Below are positions 40,922 through 48,926 of a stretch of 64,000 nt of DNA, in pieces; the stretch's first letter is position 1, and each line of letters starts with the position of its first letter. A program made the position numbers and the translations under genes. The DNA is taken from the NCBI GenBank assembly GCA_934525325.1, contig CAKSZE010000002.1:6755-70754 (forward strand), in the 5' to 3' direction. The notes beneath the pieces were generated by a model that saw only the letters and a program-made list of their open reading frames with translations, did no database searches and was not told the origin of the DNA. Source of the DNA: an uncultured Faecalibacterium sp. Its GTDB lineage: Bacteria > Bacillota > Clostridia > Oscillospirales > Ruminococcaceae.

Positions 40922-42073
40922 TTACTTTCTGATCTTCTGCAAATGCTTCATGCCGTCCTCGAAGCGGTTGAGGAAGGCATCCACATCCTCCGGGGTGTTG
41001 TCGGCGCAGAAGGACACCCGGATGGCTGTGTCGATGGCAAGCGGGTCGCGCCCCATGGCTGCCAGCGTGTGGCTGGGCTGACCGCGCCCGCAGGCACTGG
41101 CCGAGGAGACATAGATCTGCTCTTCCGCCAGAAAAGCCAGCATCGTCTCGCTCTTGATGCACATCTCGCTGAAGTTCAGCACCTCGGGCACGGCGTTCTC
41201 CGGGCTGTTGATGACCACCTCCGGGAAGGCTTTCAGCCCCTCCCGCAGCTGCCGGTTCAGCGCACGCATGGCGGTATCCCGGCTCTTCATGGTCTTTGCC
41301 AGACGGGTGGCCGCTGCGGCCAGACCCATGGCATAGGGCAGGTTTTCCGTGCCGGGGCGCATCTGCCGCTCCTGCTCGCCGCCCAGATAAGGCGGCTGGA
41401 AGGCCTGCACCAGCCGGTCAGAAAGGTAGAGCGCACCAATGCCCTTGGGGGCATGGATCTTGTGGCCGCTCACCGAGAGCGTATCGATGTTGTCCAGCTT
41501 GATGGGCACGCGCATCCACGCCTGCACTGCGTCCACATGGACGATGGTGCGGCTGTTGCGGCGCTTTACCTCGGCGGCAAGGCGCTCCACATCGTTGCGG
41601 GTGCCGATCTCGTTGTTTACCATCATGCAGGCCACAAGGATGGTGTTTTTGTCCACCTGCTCCAGCATGGCGGCAATGTCCAACGTGCCGTCTGCCCGGG
41701 GAGCTACCACGGTAACGTCGTAGCCCTGCTTTGCCAGCCGCTCCAGCGGCCTTTGCACGCTGGGGTGCTCGAAGCCGGACACCACGATGCCCTTACCAAA
41801 GGTACGGGTCTGCACCGCTCCCAGCAGCGCCAGATTGTTGCTCTCGCTGCCGCAGGAGGTAAAGTACAGCTCCCGGCTTTTGCAGCCCAGCGTGCGCGCC
41901 ACGGCGGCGCGGGCGGCGTTCAGGGCTTCTTCACTGCGTGCGCCCGGGCCATACAGACTGGAAGGGTTTGCCCAGTGCTCCCGCATGGCCTTGTCGATGA
42001 CGTCCGCCACCTCGGGCGCTACGATGGTGGTGGCCGCGTTGTCCAGATAATGTAACTGAGGGTTTTGCAGCAT
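40922..42073 (-). CDS. Cysteine desulfurase (NifS/IscS family)
   Basis: A 383-residue PLP enzyme that removes sulfur from cysteine and holds it as a persulfide. The PLP lysine is K205 in VSGHKIHAPKG. The catalytic Cys is C328 in SSASACGRGQPSH. The N-terminus has LDNAATTIVAPEV. Its place directly before thiI indicates a dedicated sulfur donor for 4-thiouridine, as for NifZ in Bacillus (family knowledge). No IscU or SufBCD is here. It has its own promoter and heads the operon desulfurase-thiI-cinA-CinA-like. Confidence 0.95.
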   Translation of the reverse strand: MLQNPQLHYLDNAATTIVAPEVADVIDKAMREHWANPSSLYGPGARSEEALNAARAAVARTLGCKSRELYFTSCGSESNNLALLGAVQTRTFGKGIVVSGFEHPSVQRPLERLAKQGYDVTVVAPRADGTLDIAAMLEQVDKNTILVACMMVNNEIGTRNDVERLAAEVKRRNSRTIVHVDAVQAWMRVPIKLDNIDTLSVSGHKIHAPKGIGALYLSDRLVQAFQPPYLGGEQERQMRPGTENLPYAMGLAAAATRLAKTMKSRDTAMRALNRQLREGLKAFPEVVINSPENAVPEVLNFSEMCIKSETMLAFLAEEQIYVSSASACGRGQPSHTLAAMGRDPLAIDTAIRVSFCADNTPEDVDAFLNRFEDGMKHLQKIRK

Positions 42074-42121
42074 ATACGGATTTCCTGCTTTCTGTCGTTG
42101 TTTTCATAATAACCCAGAATA

Positions 42122-42150
42122 AGTATAGCACAAACCCTTGGATAACGCAA
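42122..42150 (-). promoter_or_regulatory. Sigma-A promoter for the desulfurase-thiI-cinA operon
   Basis: Minus-strand TTGCGT, 17-nt spacer, TATACT, 49 nt before the ATG at 42073. Confidence 0.78.
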
Positions 42151-42193
42151 AAAATTTTATGCATTTATGGGTGATTTTTGTAACTGTACCTCC

Positions 42194-42223
42194 TTGACAA
42201 ACACCCCGGTGGTGTGCTATCTT
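42194..42223 (+). promoter_or_regulatory. Sigma-A promoter for the ZTP riboswitch-fhs transcript
   Basis: TTGACA, 18-nt spacer, TATCTT, just before the aptamer. Confidence 0.78.
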
Positions 42224-42234
42224 TACAGCATAGA

Positions 42235-42315
42235 CCGCATCCCTGCTGACGGAACCTTGTGGAGCACCACAGTGCAGGGGTGCATGGGATGTCAATGCCG
42301 ACCGTCTGGGCAGCC
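42235..42315 (+). ncRNA. ZMP/ZTP riboswitch (pfl motif)
   Basis: The aptamer shows the pfl core in order: GCTGACGGAACC, a GTGGAGCACCAC stem-loop, GCAGGGGTGC, then ATGTCAATGCCG and CCGTCTGGGCAG. It senses the purine intermediate ZMP/ZTP, which builds up when 10-formyl-THF is low. The downstream gene makes 10-formyl-THF, which fits the class. Confidence 0.94.
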
Positions 42316-42348
42316 TTGCGCAATTGCTGCGCAAAGCTGCCCTTTTTT
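42308..42348 (+). terminator. Riboswitch-controlled terminator before fhs
   Basis: GGGCAGC (42308) pairs with GCTGCCC (42336), and TTGCGC with GCGCAA inside, followed by TTTTTT. The left arm overlaps the aptamer's CTGGGCAG, so ligand binding should prevent termination. Confidence 0.9.
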
Positions 42349-42369
42349 GCTATCAAGGAGGATGTCTGT

Positions 42370-44031
42370 ATGAAGACCGATATCGAGATCGCGCAGGAAG
42401 CCAAAATGAAGCCCATCACTCAGATCGCAGCCCAGCTGGGTCTGGAAGAGGAAAGTGTGATCCCCTATGGCCGCTACAAGGCCAAGATCGACCACCGGCT
42501 GATCCACAACGCTAAAAAGCAGGGCAAGCTGATCCTTGTCACCGCGATCAGCCCCACCCCCGCCGGTGAGGGCAAGACCACCACCAGCGTAGGTCTGGCC
42601 GACGCCATGAACGCACTGGGCAAAAAGACCATGCTCTGCCTGCGCGAGCCCAGCCTTGGCCCCGTGTTCGGCGTAAAGGGCGGCGCTGCCGGCGGCGGCT
42701 ACGCACAGGTGGTGCCCATGGAGGACATCAACCTGCACTTTACCGGCGACCTGCACGCCATTGGCACCGCCAACAACCTGCTGGCTGCCATGATCGACAA
42801 CAGCATCCAGCAGGGCAACCCGCTGAATATCGACCCCCGCCGCATTACATGGAAGCGCTGCATGGATATGAACGACCGGCAGCTGCGGTTCATCGTGGAC
42901 GGTCTGGGCGGCAAGGTGAACGGCACCCCCCGCGAGGATGGTTTCGACATCACCGTTGCCAGCGAGGTCATGGCCATCTTCTGCCTTGCAACCAGCATCT
43001 CCGACCTGAAAGAGCGGCTGTCCCGCATCGTGTGCGCCTACACCTACGACGGCAAGCCGGTGACCGCCGGCGAGATCGGCGCAGCCGGTGCCATGACCGC
43101 CCTGCTGAAGGACGCACTGGACCCGAACCTTGTGCAGACGCTGGAAAACAACCCCGCCATCATCCACGGCGGCCCCTTTGCCAACATTGCCCACGGCTGC
43201 AACAGCGTGCTGGCCACCAAGCTCAGCCTTTCGCTGGCAGACTACACCATTACCGAAGCAGGCTTCGGTGCCGATCTGGGTGCGGAGAAGTTCCTTGATA
43301 TCAAGTGCCGCTATGCCGGTATTGCCCCCTCTGCCTGTGTGCTGGTGGCTACCGTGCGCGCCCTCAAGAGCCACGGCGGCGTAGCCAAGGCAGACCTGAA
43401 CCAGCCCAACCTCGAGGCCGTCAAGGCCGGTGCTGCCAACCTGATCCGCCACATCGACAACCTGAAGAACGGCTTCGGTCTGCCGGTGGTGGTTGCCATC
43501 AACGCCTTCCCCACCGACACCGCCGAGGAGCAGGCTTATGTGGAGCAGGTCTGCGCCGAGCAGGGCGTGCCCTGCGTGCTGAGCGAGGTGTTCGCCAAGG
43601 GCGGCGAGGGCGGCAAGGCTCTGGCTGAGAAGGTGCTGGAGATCCTGGAGGATCGTCCCATCCAGTACACCTACCCGCTGGAGATGCCCCTGAAGGACAA
43701 GATCAACGCCATTGCCACCAAGATCTACCGCGCCGATGGCGTGAATTACAGCGCCGCCGCCAGCAAGACACTGGCCGAGCTGACCGAGATGGGCTACGGC
43801 AACCTGCCCGTCTGCATTGCTAAAACCCAGTACAGCTTCAGCGACAACGCCAAGCTGACCGGTGCACCCACCGGCTTCACCATGGAGGTGCGCGAGGTAC
43901 GTCTGGCCGCCGGTGCAGGCTTTGTGGTGGTGATCTGCGGCAGCATCATGACCATGCCCGGCCTGCCCAAAAAGCCCGCCGCCGTGAACATTGATGTGGA
44001 CGCCGACGGCAAGATCACCGGACTGTTCTGA
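42370..44031 (+). CDS. fhs: Formate-tetrahydrofolate ligase
   Basis: A 553-residue cytosolic enzyme that makes 10-formyl-THF from formate, THF and ATP, feeding purine synthesis and one-carbon metabolism. Motifs are [21 protein letters not shown] (ATP site; quoted in part [15 protein letters not shown]), [20 protein letters not shown] (in part) and [19 protein letters not shown] (in part). Full length. The ATG at 42370 has AAGGAGGA 9 nt upstream. Expression is gated by the ZTP riboswitch. The gene stands alone and ends in a strong terminator. Confidence 0.98.
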   Translation: MKTDIEIAQEAKMKPITQIAAQLGLEEESVIPYGRYKAKIDHRLIHNAKKQGKLILVTAISPTPAGEGKTTTSVGLADAMNALGKKTMLCLREPSLGPVFGVKGGAAGGGYAQVVPMEDINLHFTGDLHAIGTANNLLAAMIDNSIQQGNPLNIDPRRITWKRCMDMNDRQLRFIVDGLGGKVNGTPREDGFDITVASEVMAIFCLATSISDLKERLSRIVCAYTYDGKPVTAGEIGAAGAMTALLKDALDPNLVQTLENNPAIIHGGPFANIAHGCNSVLATKLSLSLADYTITEAGFGADLGAEKFLDIKCRYAGIAPSACVLVATVRALKSHGGVAKADLNQPNLEAVKAGAANLIRHIDNLKNGFGLPVVVAINAFPTDTAEEQAYVEQVCAEQGVPCVLSEVFAKGGEGGKALAEKVLEILEDRPIQYTYPLEMPLKDKINAIATKIYRADGVNYSAAASKTLAELTEMGYGNLPVCIAKTQYSFSDNAKLTGAPTGFTMEVREVRLAAGAGFVVVICGSIMTMPGLPKKPAAVNIDVDADGKITGLF

Positions 44032-44050
44032 TAAAAAAGCCCGATAAAAC

Positions 44051-44090
44051 ACAAAAGGCGCTGTCCGCAGGGACAGCGCCTTTTGTATTT
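44051..44090. terminator. Terminator between fhs and the SGNH hydrolase gene
   Basis: ACAAAAGGCGCTGTCC and GGACAGCGCCTTTTGT around GCAG; T-rich on the right and A-rich on the left, so it serves both convergent genes. Confidence 0.9.
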
Positions 44091-44990
44091 TCACTCCATG
44101 GTGTGGCTGCAAAGGTAATCCACCCATGCGGCGTAGCCCTCCGGCTTGATGTGGTAGCCGTCCGGCTGGGCGTAGCTTTCGATCAAGTCGCCGTTTTCGT
44201 CCGCCAGCACCTCCCACAGGTTGAGGAAATAGCAGTCCTTTTCCAGCGCAATGGCGGCCAGTTCGTTGTTGATGCGGCACAGGCGGTCGCGGTTCAGCCC
44301 CGCGTGATTTTCCTGTGCGCTCACCTCCGGCCGTACCGGCGTGATAGACTGCACATAGATCTTTGCATCCGGCAATGCCTGACTGATCATATCCAGCATC
44401 AAACGGTAGTAGGTCAGAAAGCTGGTGTAGTCGTTGTCCCGCCCCAGCACGTTGCTGCCCAGCAGCACATAGACGGCCTTGGGCTGCTGCGTGGTCAAAG
44501 CGTCCAGCGGGATCTCTGTCACGCCGTCCACCCGCTTACAGCTGGTGCCGTTGACAAAGGCGTTGGGACCTACCCCCTTATAGGCGCAGAACTGCGCCCC
44601 GGGCAGACCTGTATCGTAGATCTGCAAGCCCTGTGTCAGGCTGTCGCCCACAAAGCTGGCCTGCGCAAACCAGCTTTTTTCCACCGGAGCGCTGGCCGGA
44701 AGTGCCGCCATGCGGAAATCCAGCGCCGTTTCCGTACTGTCCTCCAGCGTCTGCACCCGGAGCTGCCGCGCCAACGGGTAGCTGACCGTGTTCCATGTGT
44801 TGTCCGTGGTCACCTGCCGCAGAATGGTGTTCTGGCTCAGGGCGGTATCCACGCGCTCCCGGTGCAGCACCTTCCACAGGATGCCGATGGCGCCCAGCAG
44901 AGCCAGAAGCGCCAGAAGGGCAACGATGATAAACACCCTGCGCCAGCGCCGGTGCAGGATGCGCCGCCGGTATTCCTGATAATCTGCCAT
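44091..44990 (-). CDS. Membrane-anchored SGNH/GDSL hydrolase
   Basis: A 299-residue esterase-fold protein. Residues 1-18 are basic, and a single helix at about 19-41 anchors it, with the catalytic domain outside. The catalytic set of the SGNH fold is visible: FVGDSLTQG with S117, LLGSN with N180, and D277-G-Y-H280. The Gly block is at GVGPNAFVNG. Likely substrates are acyl or acetyl groups on envelope polysaccharides (inference). The ATG at 44990 has GAGG upstream. It is monocistronic. Confidence 0.9.
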   Translation of the reverse strand: MADYQEYRRRILHRRWRRVFIIVALLALLALLGAIGILWKVLHRERVDTALSQNTILRQVTTDNTWNTVSYPLARQLRVQTLEDSTETALDFRMAALPASAPVEKSWFAQASFVGDSLTQGLQIYDTGLPGAQFCAYKGVGPNAFVNGTSCKRVDGVTEIPLDALTTQQPKAVYVLLGSNVLGRDNDYTSFLTYYRLMLDMISQALPDAKIYVQSITPVRPEVSAQENHAGLNRDRLCRINNELAAIALEKDCYFLNLWEVLADENGDLIESYAQPDGYHIKPEGYAAWVDYLCSHTME

Positions 44991-45036
44991 TGTCGTTTCC
45001 TCGCTTCCGGCCCGGAATGCGGGCTGTTCTATTTAT

Positions 45037-45064
45037 AGTATAGCATAACTGCACCCAACAGCAA
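45037..45064 (-). promoter_or_regulatory. Sigma-A promoter for the SGNH hydrolase gene
   Basis: Minus-strand TTGCTG, 16-nt spacer, TATACT, 47 nt before the ATG. Confidence 0.7.
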
Positions 45065-45149
45065 ACCCCATTTGCCAAAAATGTGCTGCCGGTTTTGCAC
45101 GGTGCGGGGCAGTTTTGGTGCAAAACTGACAGAGCACTGCCGCAAACGC

Positions 45150-45179
45150 TTGCATCCCATAGGCAGGATGTGCTATACT
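45150..45179 (+). promoter_or_regulatory. Sigma-A promoter for the 95-aa gene
   Basis: TTGCAT, 18-nt spacer, TATACT, 33 nt before the ATG at 45212. Confidence 0.75.
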
Positions 45180-45211
45180 AAGGTGAATCAAACGACAGGG
45201 AGGCTTTCACG

Positions 45212-45499
45212 ATGGCATATACACCGAAACTGACTTATAAAGGCAAGCCCCTCGTCCGCAAGGACAACGAGCTGTATTACGGCAGCATGACCGACCCCTA
45301 TGTGCTGTATCTGCAGATTTTGACCACCACCCCGGTGGGCGAGCAGCAGGTAGCCGACAAGGTGCACCTGATGCTGCTTTCTACCGATACCACCAAGGCA
45401 CCGCAGGAGCGCGTAGCGCGTCAGACCACTAAGCACGGCCTGTACAATGCGCTGGACATTGGCGGCATCTGGCTGCAGAAGGCCAACGAGACCCGCTGA
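45212..45499 (+). CDS. Small cytosolic protein, function unknown
   Basis: A 95-residue protein without signal peptide or membrane helix. The sequence begins MAYTPKLTYKGKPLVRKDNE and contains YGSMTDPYVLYLQIL, and looks like a small alpha/beta domain. I do not recognise the family. It has a good promoter, a GGGAGG ribosome site and a following hairpin terminator, so it is a real gene. No neighbour suggests a role. Confidence 0.8.
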   Translation: MAYTPKLTYKGKPLVRKDNELYYGSMTDPYVLYLQILTTTPVGEQQVADKVHLMLLSTDTTKAPQERVARQTTKHGLYNALDIGGIWLQKANETR

Positions 45500-45515
45500 A
45501 CCAAATTAAAATGAA

Positions 45516-45650
45516 CAATGCCGGACAGTCTGCGGACTGCCCGGCATTGCGTTTTTTATAAGGAATTTTATTTTGTAGTTGCAATTTTGGAAAATCTGCG
45601 GATTTTCCAAAATTGCCTTTTCACGAGCGGGGTTGTAAAGGAAAACAGCA
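45516..45650 (+). repeat. Composite intergenic repeat, copy 5 (two hairpins + tail)
   Basis: Hairpin A (45516-45549) is CAATGCCGGACAGTC, TGCG, near-complement, followed by CGTTTTTT; it resembles the copy 1 arm. Hairpin B (45581-45616) is GCAATTTTGGAAAATC, TGCG, complement. Part 3 follows as CTTTTCACGAGCGGGGTTGT then AAAGGAAAACAGCA. Part 1 is not recognisable. Hairpin A probably terminates the 95-aa gene. Confidence 0.8.
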
Positions 45651-45697
45651 GCAAAAAGCGCTATTTTCTGAATTCCATTTTCACCGGAGAGAAGCGT

Positions 45698-46273
45698 TTA
45701 CTCCTCGGTCACCTCAAAGTCCAACGGCTCGCCGCAGTTGGGGCACTTGGGTGCGCCGTCCAGCAGCTCGTCCTCTTCAAATACGGCGGTGCTGCCGCAG
45801 GCGGGGCAGGTCACCTCGTACTGCACAGGGGCGTCCTTGGCTTCGTCCTCCTCGCCTTCCAGCGCGACCTCAAAGGTCACACCGCAGTGGGCGCAGTTGG
45901 CTTCGCCTGCATCCAGATCATCCTCGCTGACGTAGACAGTCTCGCCGCAGGCGGGGCAGGCTACCTCATAGAAGGGCTCGCTGGCGATGTCGTCATCTCC
46001 CGCATCCTCATCCTCGTCGGCTGCGTCGTCGTCCTCGTCCTCGGCATCCTCGTCCTCGTACAGGTCGGCTTCCAGATCCTCCAGTTCCTCGCTCAGATCG
46101 TTGATCTGGTCGTAGGCGTGGGTCAGATCCTCGTCCATGGCGGCAATGGCATCGGCCATCTCGCCCAGCAGTGCGGCCATGGCCTTGATGATCTTACCCT
46201 CTTTGGTGCTCTCATCCACGCCCAGACCGTCCACTAAGCCCTGCAGGTAGGCTGCTTTCTTGTTCAGTTCCAT
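45698..46273 (-). CDS. Acidic protein with two CPxC zinc ribbons
   Basis: A 191-residue protein. Residues 1-65 are helical (ELNKKAAYLQGLVDGLGVDE, AMAALLGEMADAIAAMDEDL). Residues 66-95 are a run of Asp/Glu. Two ribbon domains follow: CPACGETVYVSEDDLDAGEANCAHCG and CPACGSTAVFEEDELLDGAPKCPNCG (each truncated here to its CPAC and CxxC pairs). The N-terminal part recalls a clostridial CD1247-like domain. Function is unknown; the layout suggests an adaptor or a transcription/translation accessory factor (inference). The ATG at 46273 has AAGGAGGG upstream. It follows efp by 72 nt on the same strand. Confidence 0.85.
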   Translation of the reverse strand: MELNKKAAYLQGLVDGLGVDESTKEGKIIKAMAALLGEMADAIAAMDEDLTHAYDQINDLSEELEDLEADLYEDEDAEDEDDDAADEDEDAGDDDIASEPFYEVACPACGETVYVSEDDLDAGEANCAHCGVTFEVALEGEEDEAKDAPVQYEVTCPACGSTAVFEEDELLDGAPKCPNCGEPLDFEVTEE

Positions 46274-46345
46274 CTGAAATGCCCTCCTTGTTTGTAATAC
46301 AAAACCGGGCAAACGGTTGCCCGCTGCCCGGTATGCGACAAATGA

Positions 46346-46903
46346 TCAGACGCGCTCCATATACTCGCCGGTGCGGGTATCGATGCGGATGTGATCGCCC
46401 TCATTGATGAACAGAGGCACACGGATCTCGGCGCCGGTCTCAACGGTAGCGGGCTTCAGGGTGTTGGTAGCAGTGTTGCCCTTGACACCCGGCTCGGTCT
46501 GGGTGACTTCCAGCTCGATGAAGTTGGGGATCTCGACGCTGAACACCTTGCCCTTGTAGCTCAGCAGCTTGCACAGCTCGTTCTCCTTGCAGAACTTGAA
46601 GTTATCGGGCACGTCGGCTGCGTTGACGGGGATGTCATCGTAGGTCTCGTTGTCCATGAAGTGGTACAGATCGCCGTCCTCGTAGCTGTAAGTCACATCC
46701 TTACGCTCGATGAAAGCCTGCGGGAACTTTGCGGTGGGGTTGTAGCTGGTCTCGACCACAGAGCCGGTGATAACGTTCTTGGTCTTGGTGCGGACAAAGG
46801 CAGCGCCCTTGCCGGGCTTGACGTGCTGGAACTCAACGACCTGAAGAACCTGGCCGTCCTGCTCAAAGGTCACGCCATTGCGAAACTCGCCTGCAGAAAT
46901 CAT
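46346..46903 (-). CDS. efp: Elongation factor P
   Basis: A 185-residue translation factor that rescues ribosomes stalled at proline runs. The KOW-like domain has the modified loop PGKGAAF with K32. The OB domains follow, with the family C-terminal motif [22 protein letters not shown] (in part [13 protein letters not shown]). Length is normal. K32 conserved in PGKG suggests the firmicute type of lysine modification rather than the Arg or EpmA type. No modification gene is adjacent. It is transcribed from its own promoter. Confidence 0.98.
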   Translation of the reverse strand: MISAGEFRNGVTFEQDGQVLQVVEFQHVKPGKGAAFVRTKTKNVITGSVVETSYNPTAKFPQAFIERKDVTYSYEDGDLYHFMDNETYDDIPVNAADVPDNFKFCKENELCKLLSYKGKVFSVEIPNFIELEVTQTEPGVKGNTATNTLKPATVETGAEIRVPLFINEGDHIRIDTRTGEYMERV

Positions 46904-46954
46904 AGGAATTCCTCCATAAATTTAATCTCAGATGCTTAACGCATATCTCTATTT

Positions 46955-46983
46955 ATTTTACCCAATCTGCCCCTGTTTGGCAA
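46955..46983 (-). promoter_or_regulatory. Sigma-A promoter for efp
   Basis: Minus-strand TTGCCA, 17-nt spacer, TAAAAT, 52 nt before the ATG. Confidence 0.75.
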
Positions 46984-47022
46984 GGGGTTTGGGCAAAAAA
47001 GACGATAAAAACACAAAATCTT

Positions 47023-47892
47023 TTACGCATTCCGCGCTGCGCGGTACATTTGCTGCATCGTCTGCGCGTCCTCGGCCTGTGTGCCCGCGCTCTCGCAGAT
47101 GACCACCGGGGTCAGCTGACGCTCTGCCAGCAGCTCCATCAGGGGCTGCGGCTCCGGGCCGAACTGGGTATCGGCAAAGGTCCAGTGGCGCTTTTCGCCG
47201 CCCGCCGAATACTCAATGCGGGAAAAGTGCACATGGAACTGCCGGGCGCGGTCATCGCCCAGTACCTCGGTCATGCGGTTCAGAATGGCGGCGTAGTCCA
47301 CCTTGGTCTGGATGCCGCCCAGCGTGCGGGCGTTCAGGTGGCCGAAGTCGATACAGGGGGTGATGCGGCTGTCCACGCCGCACAGCGCCAGCACCTCGTC
47401 CAGCGTGCCCAGCTGCCCCACCTTGCCCATGGTCTCCGGGCACAGGGTCATATCGCCAAAGCCTGCTTCGTCCAGCGCAGCCACGGCGCGGCGCATGGTA
47501 TCCAGCGCCTTTTCCAGCGCGGCTTCCCGGCTCTGCTTGCCGCAGCTGCCGGAGTGGAAGATGATGCGTCTGCCGCCCAGTGCCCGGCACACCGCCGCGC
47601 TTTGCAGCAGGTACTGGATGCTGTTCAGCCGCTTGTCCTCTTCCAGACTGGACATGCTGATATAATAAGGTGCGTGGACGCTGAACAGGATGTCCCGCTC
47701 CGCGGCAAGGGCAGCCATGCGGGCGGCCTTATCCAGCCCCAGACGCACCCCGCGCCCGCACTGGTACTCAAAGGCGTTCAGCCCCATTTTTGCGGTGTAC
47801 TCCGGCACGTCCAGACTGCTTTTGTAGCCTTGGGCGGCAAAGCTGTCGCTGGTGCCTGCGGTGCCGAACCGGATGTTCCAAGCTTCGCTCAC
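47023..47892 (-). CDS. Endonuclease IV-like TIM-barrel protein (AP endonuclease family 2)
   Basis: A 289-residue protein of the Nfo/xylose-isomerase-like fold. The three-zinc ligands of endonuclease IV can be followed: SVHAPYYI (His), IIFHSGS (His), LCPETMG (Glu), CIDFGHLNA (Asp, His), FHVHFSRI (His) and VICESAG (Glu). This suggests a base-excision-repair AP endonuclease, although the fold also includes sugar isomerases. The start is GTG at 47892, overlapping the yqeG stop by 4 nt (GTGA), so the two are coupled. No terminator was recognised after it. Confidence 0.87.
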   Translation of the reverse strand: MSEAWNIRFGTAGTSDSFAAQGYKSSLDVPEYTAKMGLNAFEYQCGRGVRLGLDKAARMAALAAERDILFSVHAPYYISMSSLEEDKRLNSIQYLLQSAAVCRALGGRRIIFHSGSCGKQSREAALEKALDTMRRAVAALDEAGFGDMTLCPETMGKVGQLGTLDEVLALCGVDSRITPCIDFGHLNARTLGGIQTKVDYAAILNRMTEVLGDDRARQFHVHFSRIEYSAGGEKRHWTFADTQFGPEPQPLMELLAERQLTPVVICESAGTQAEDAQTMQQMYRAARNA

Positions 47893-48392
47893 AGGGTCTT
47901 ACCTCCCCGGTCGTAGTATTTCTGCCAGTGCTTCTTTTCCCACTTGCGCTTGAGGATGACCTGCGCGCCCAAATCCGGCCCGCGGGGGATGACCATCAGC
48001 CCGGGGATGCCGTACAGCGCCGCCACCATGCGGTCGGCGTAGAGCTGGTCGCCCACCATGGCCATCTGGCGGTGCTTCACACCCATGCGGTGCTGCGCCA
48101 CCATCAGCGCAAAGGGCAGGGGTTTGGCTGCGCGGTATAGGTAAGCAAGCCCCAGCTTTTCGGCAAAGGGGCGCACCCGCTTTTCTGCACCGTTGGAGAC
48201 GATGGTCAGCTTTACCCCGGCCTCGCGCATGGCGGCAAGCCACGCGGCGACCTCCTCCGGCAGTTCCTGACTGCGGTCTGCGGTCAGGGTGTTGTCGATA
48301 TCCAGCACCAGAGCCGTGATGCCCTTGGCGGCAAGCCATTCCGGCGTGATATGGGTAACGTCCTTAAAAACATATTCGGGGGTAATCAGCAT
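47889..48392 (-). CDS. yqeG: YqeG family HAD phosphatase
   Basis: A 167-residue HAD-IIIA protein. Motif I is LDIDNTLTAD, motif II is TIVSNG, the Lys is in RAAKPLPFAL, and motif IV is MVGDQLYADRMVA. The family includes phosphatidylglycerolphosphate phosphatases in other lineages and YqeG of Bacillus; the substrate is not certain here. It overlaps the endonuclease IV-like gene by 4 nt. Confidence 0.92.
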   Translation of the reverse strand: MLITPEYVFKDVTHITPEWLAAKGITALVLDIDNTLTADRSQELPEEVAAWLAAMREAGVKLTIVSNGAEKRVRPFAEKLGLAYLYRAAKPLPFALMVAQHRMGVKHRQMAMVGDQLYADRMVAALYGIPGLMVIPRGPDLGAQVILKRKWEKKHWQKYYDRGGKTL

Positions 48393-48436
48393 AAATAGAC
48401 CCTCTCAGTCTGCCCTGCGCAAAGCGGCTTTAAAAT

Positions 48437-48476
48437 GAAAATAGGGGAACCTGCATAAACAGGCTCCCCTACATCG
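48437..48476 (-). terminator. Terminator after rpsU
   Basis: Minus-strand AGGGGAGCCTG and CAGGTTCCCCT around a short loop, followed by ATTTTCATTTT. Confidence 0.82.
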
Positions 48477-48528
48477 GCGTTAGCAACGCGTTTAAAATCT
48501 AAAGCAACGTGCGATTCCAAGCAATCAA

Positions 48529-48705
48529 TTACTTGAACTTGCGCTTGCGGGCTGCTTCGGACTTCTTCTTGCGCTTAACAGACGGCTTCTCGTAAGCCTC
48601 GCGCTTACGAACCTCTGCGAGCACACCGCTGCGAGCAGTGCTGCGCTTGAAGCGACGCAGTGCGCTTTCCAGCGACTCGCCCTCTTTAACACGAATTTCC
48701 GACAT
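48529..48705 (-). CDS. rpsU: 30S ribosomal protein S21
   Basis: A 58-residue small-subunit protein near the mRNA exit/anti-SD region. The sequence [20 protein letters not shown] is the S21 signature, followed by [20 protein letters not shown]. The ATG at 48705 has AAGGGAGGG upstream. It has a strong promoter and a terminator, so it is monocistronic. Confidence 0.98.
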   Translation of the reverse strand: MSEIRVKEGESLESALRRFKRSTARSGVLAEVRKREAYEKPSVKRKKKSEAARKRKFK

Positions 48706-48768
48706 CTTATTCCCTCCCTTGGACCGTGAGGCAGGAATTTCGTTGTTACATGGTAACTAACAGTAGAC

Positions 48769-48797
48769 AGTATAGCGCATTTTATCCGGTTCGTCAA
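48769..48797 (-). promoter_or_regulatory. Sigma-A promoter for rpsU
   Basis: Minus-strand TTGACG, 17-nt spacer, TATACT, 64 nt before the ATG. Confidence 0.87.
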
Positions 48798-48926
48798 CCT
48801 TTTTTTGAAAGTTTTTACTCAAAACTTTTGAAAGATTTTTGAATAGACGCTGCCGGGTGTTTCCTGCGCCAGGTCTGCCTCTGCGGGTGATGATATGTTC
48901 ACGCTTATTCAGCGGAGCAGCAAAAC

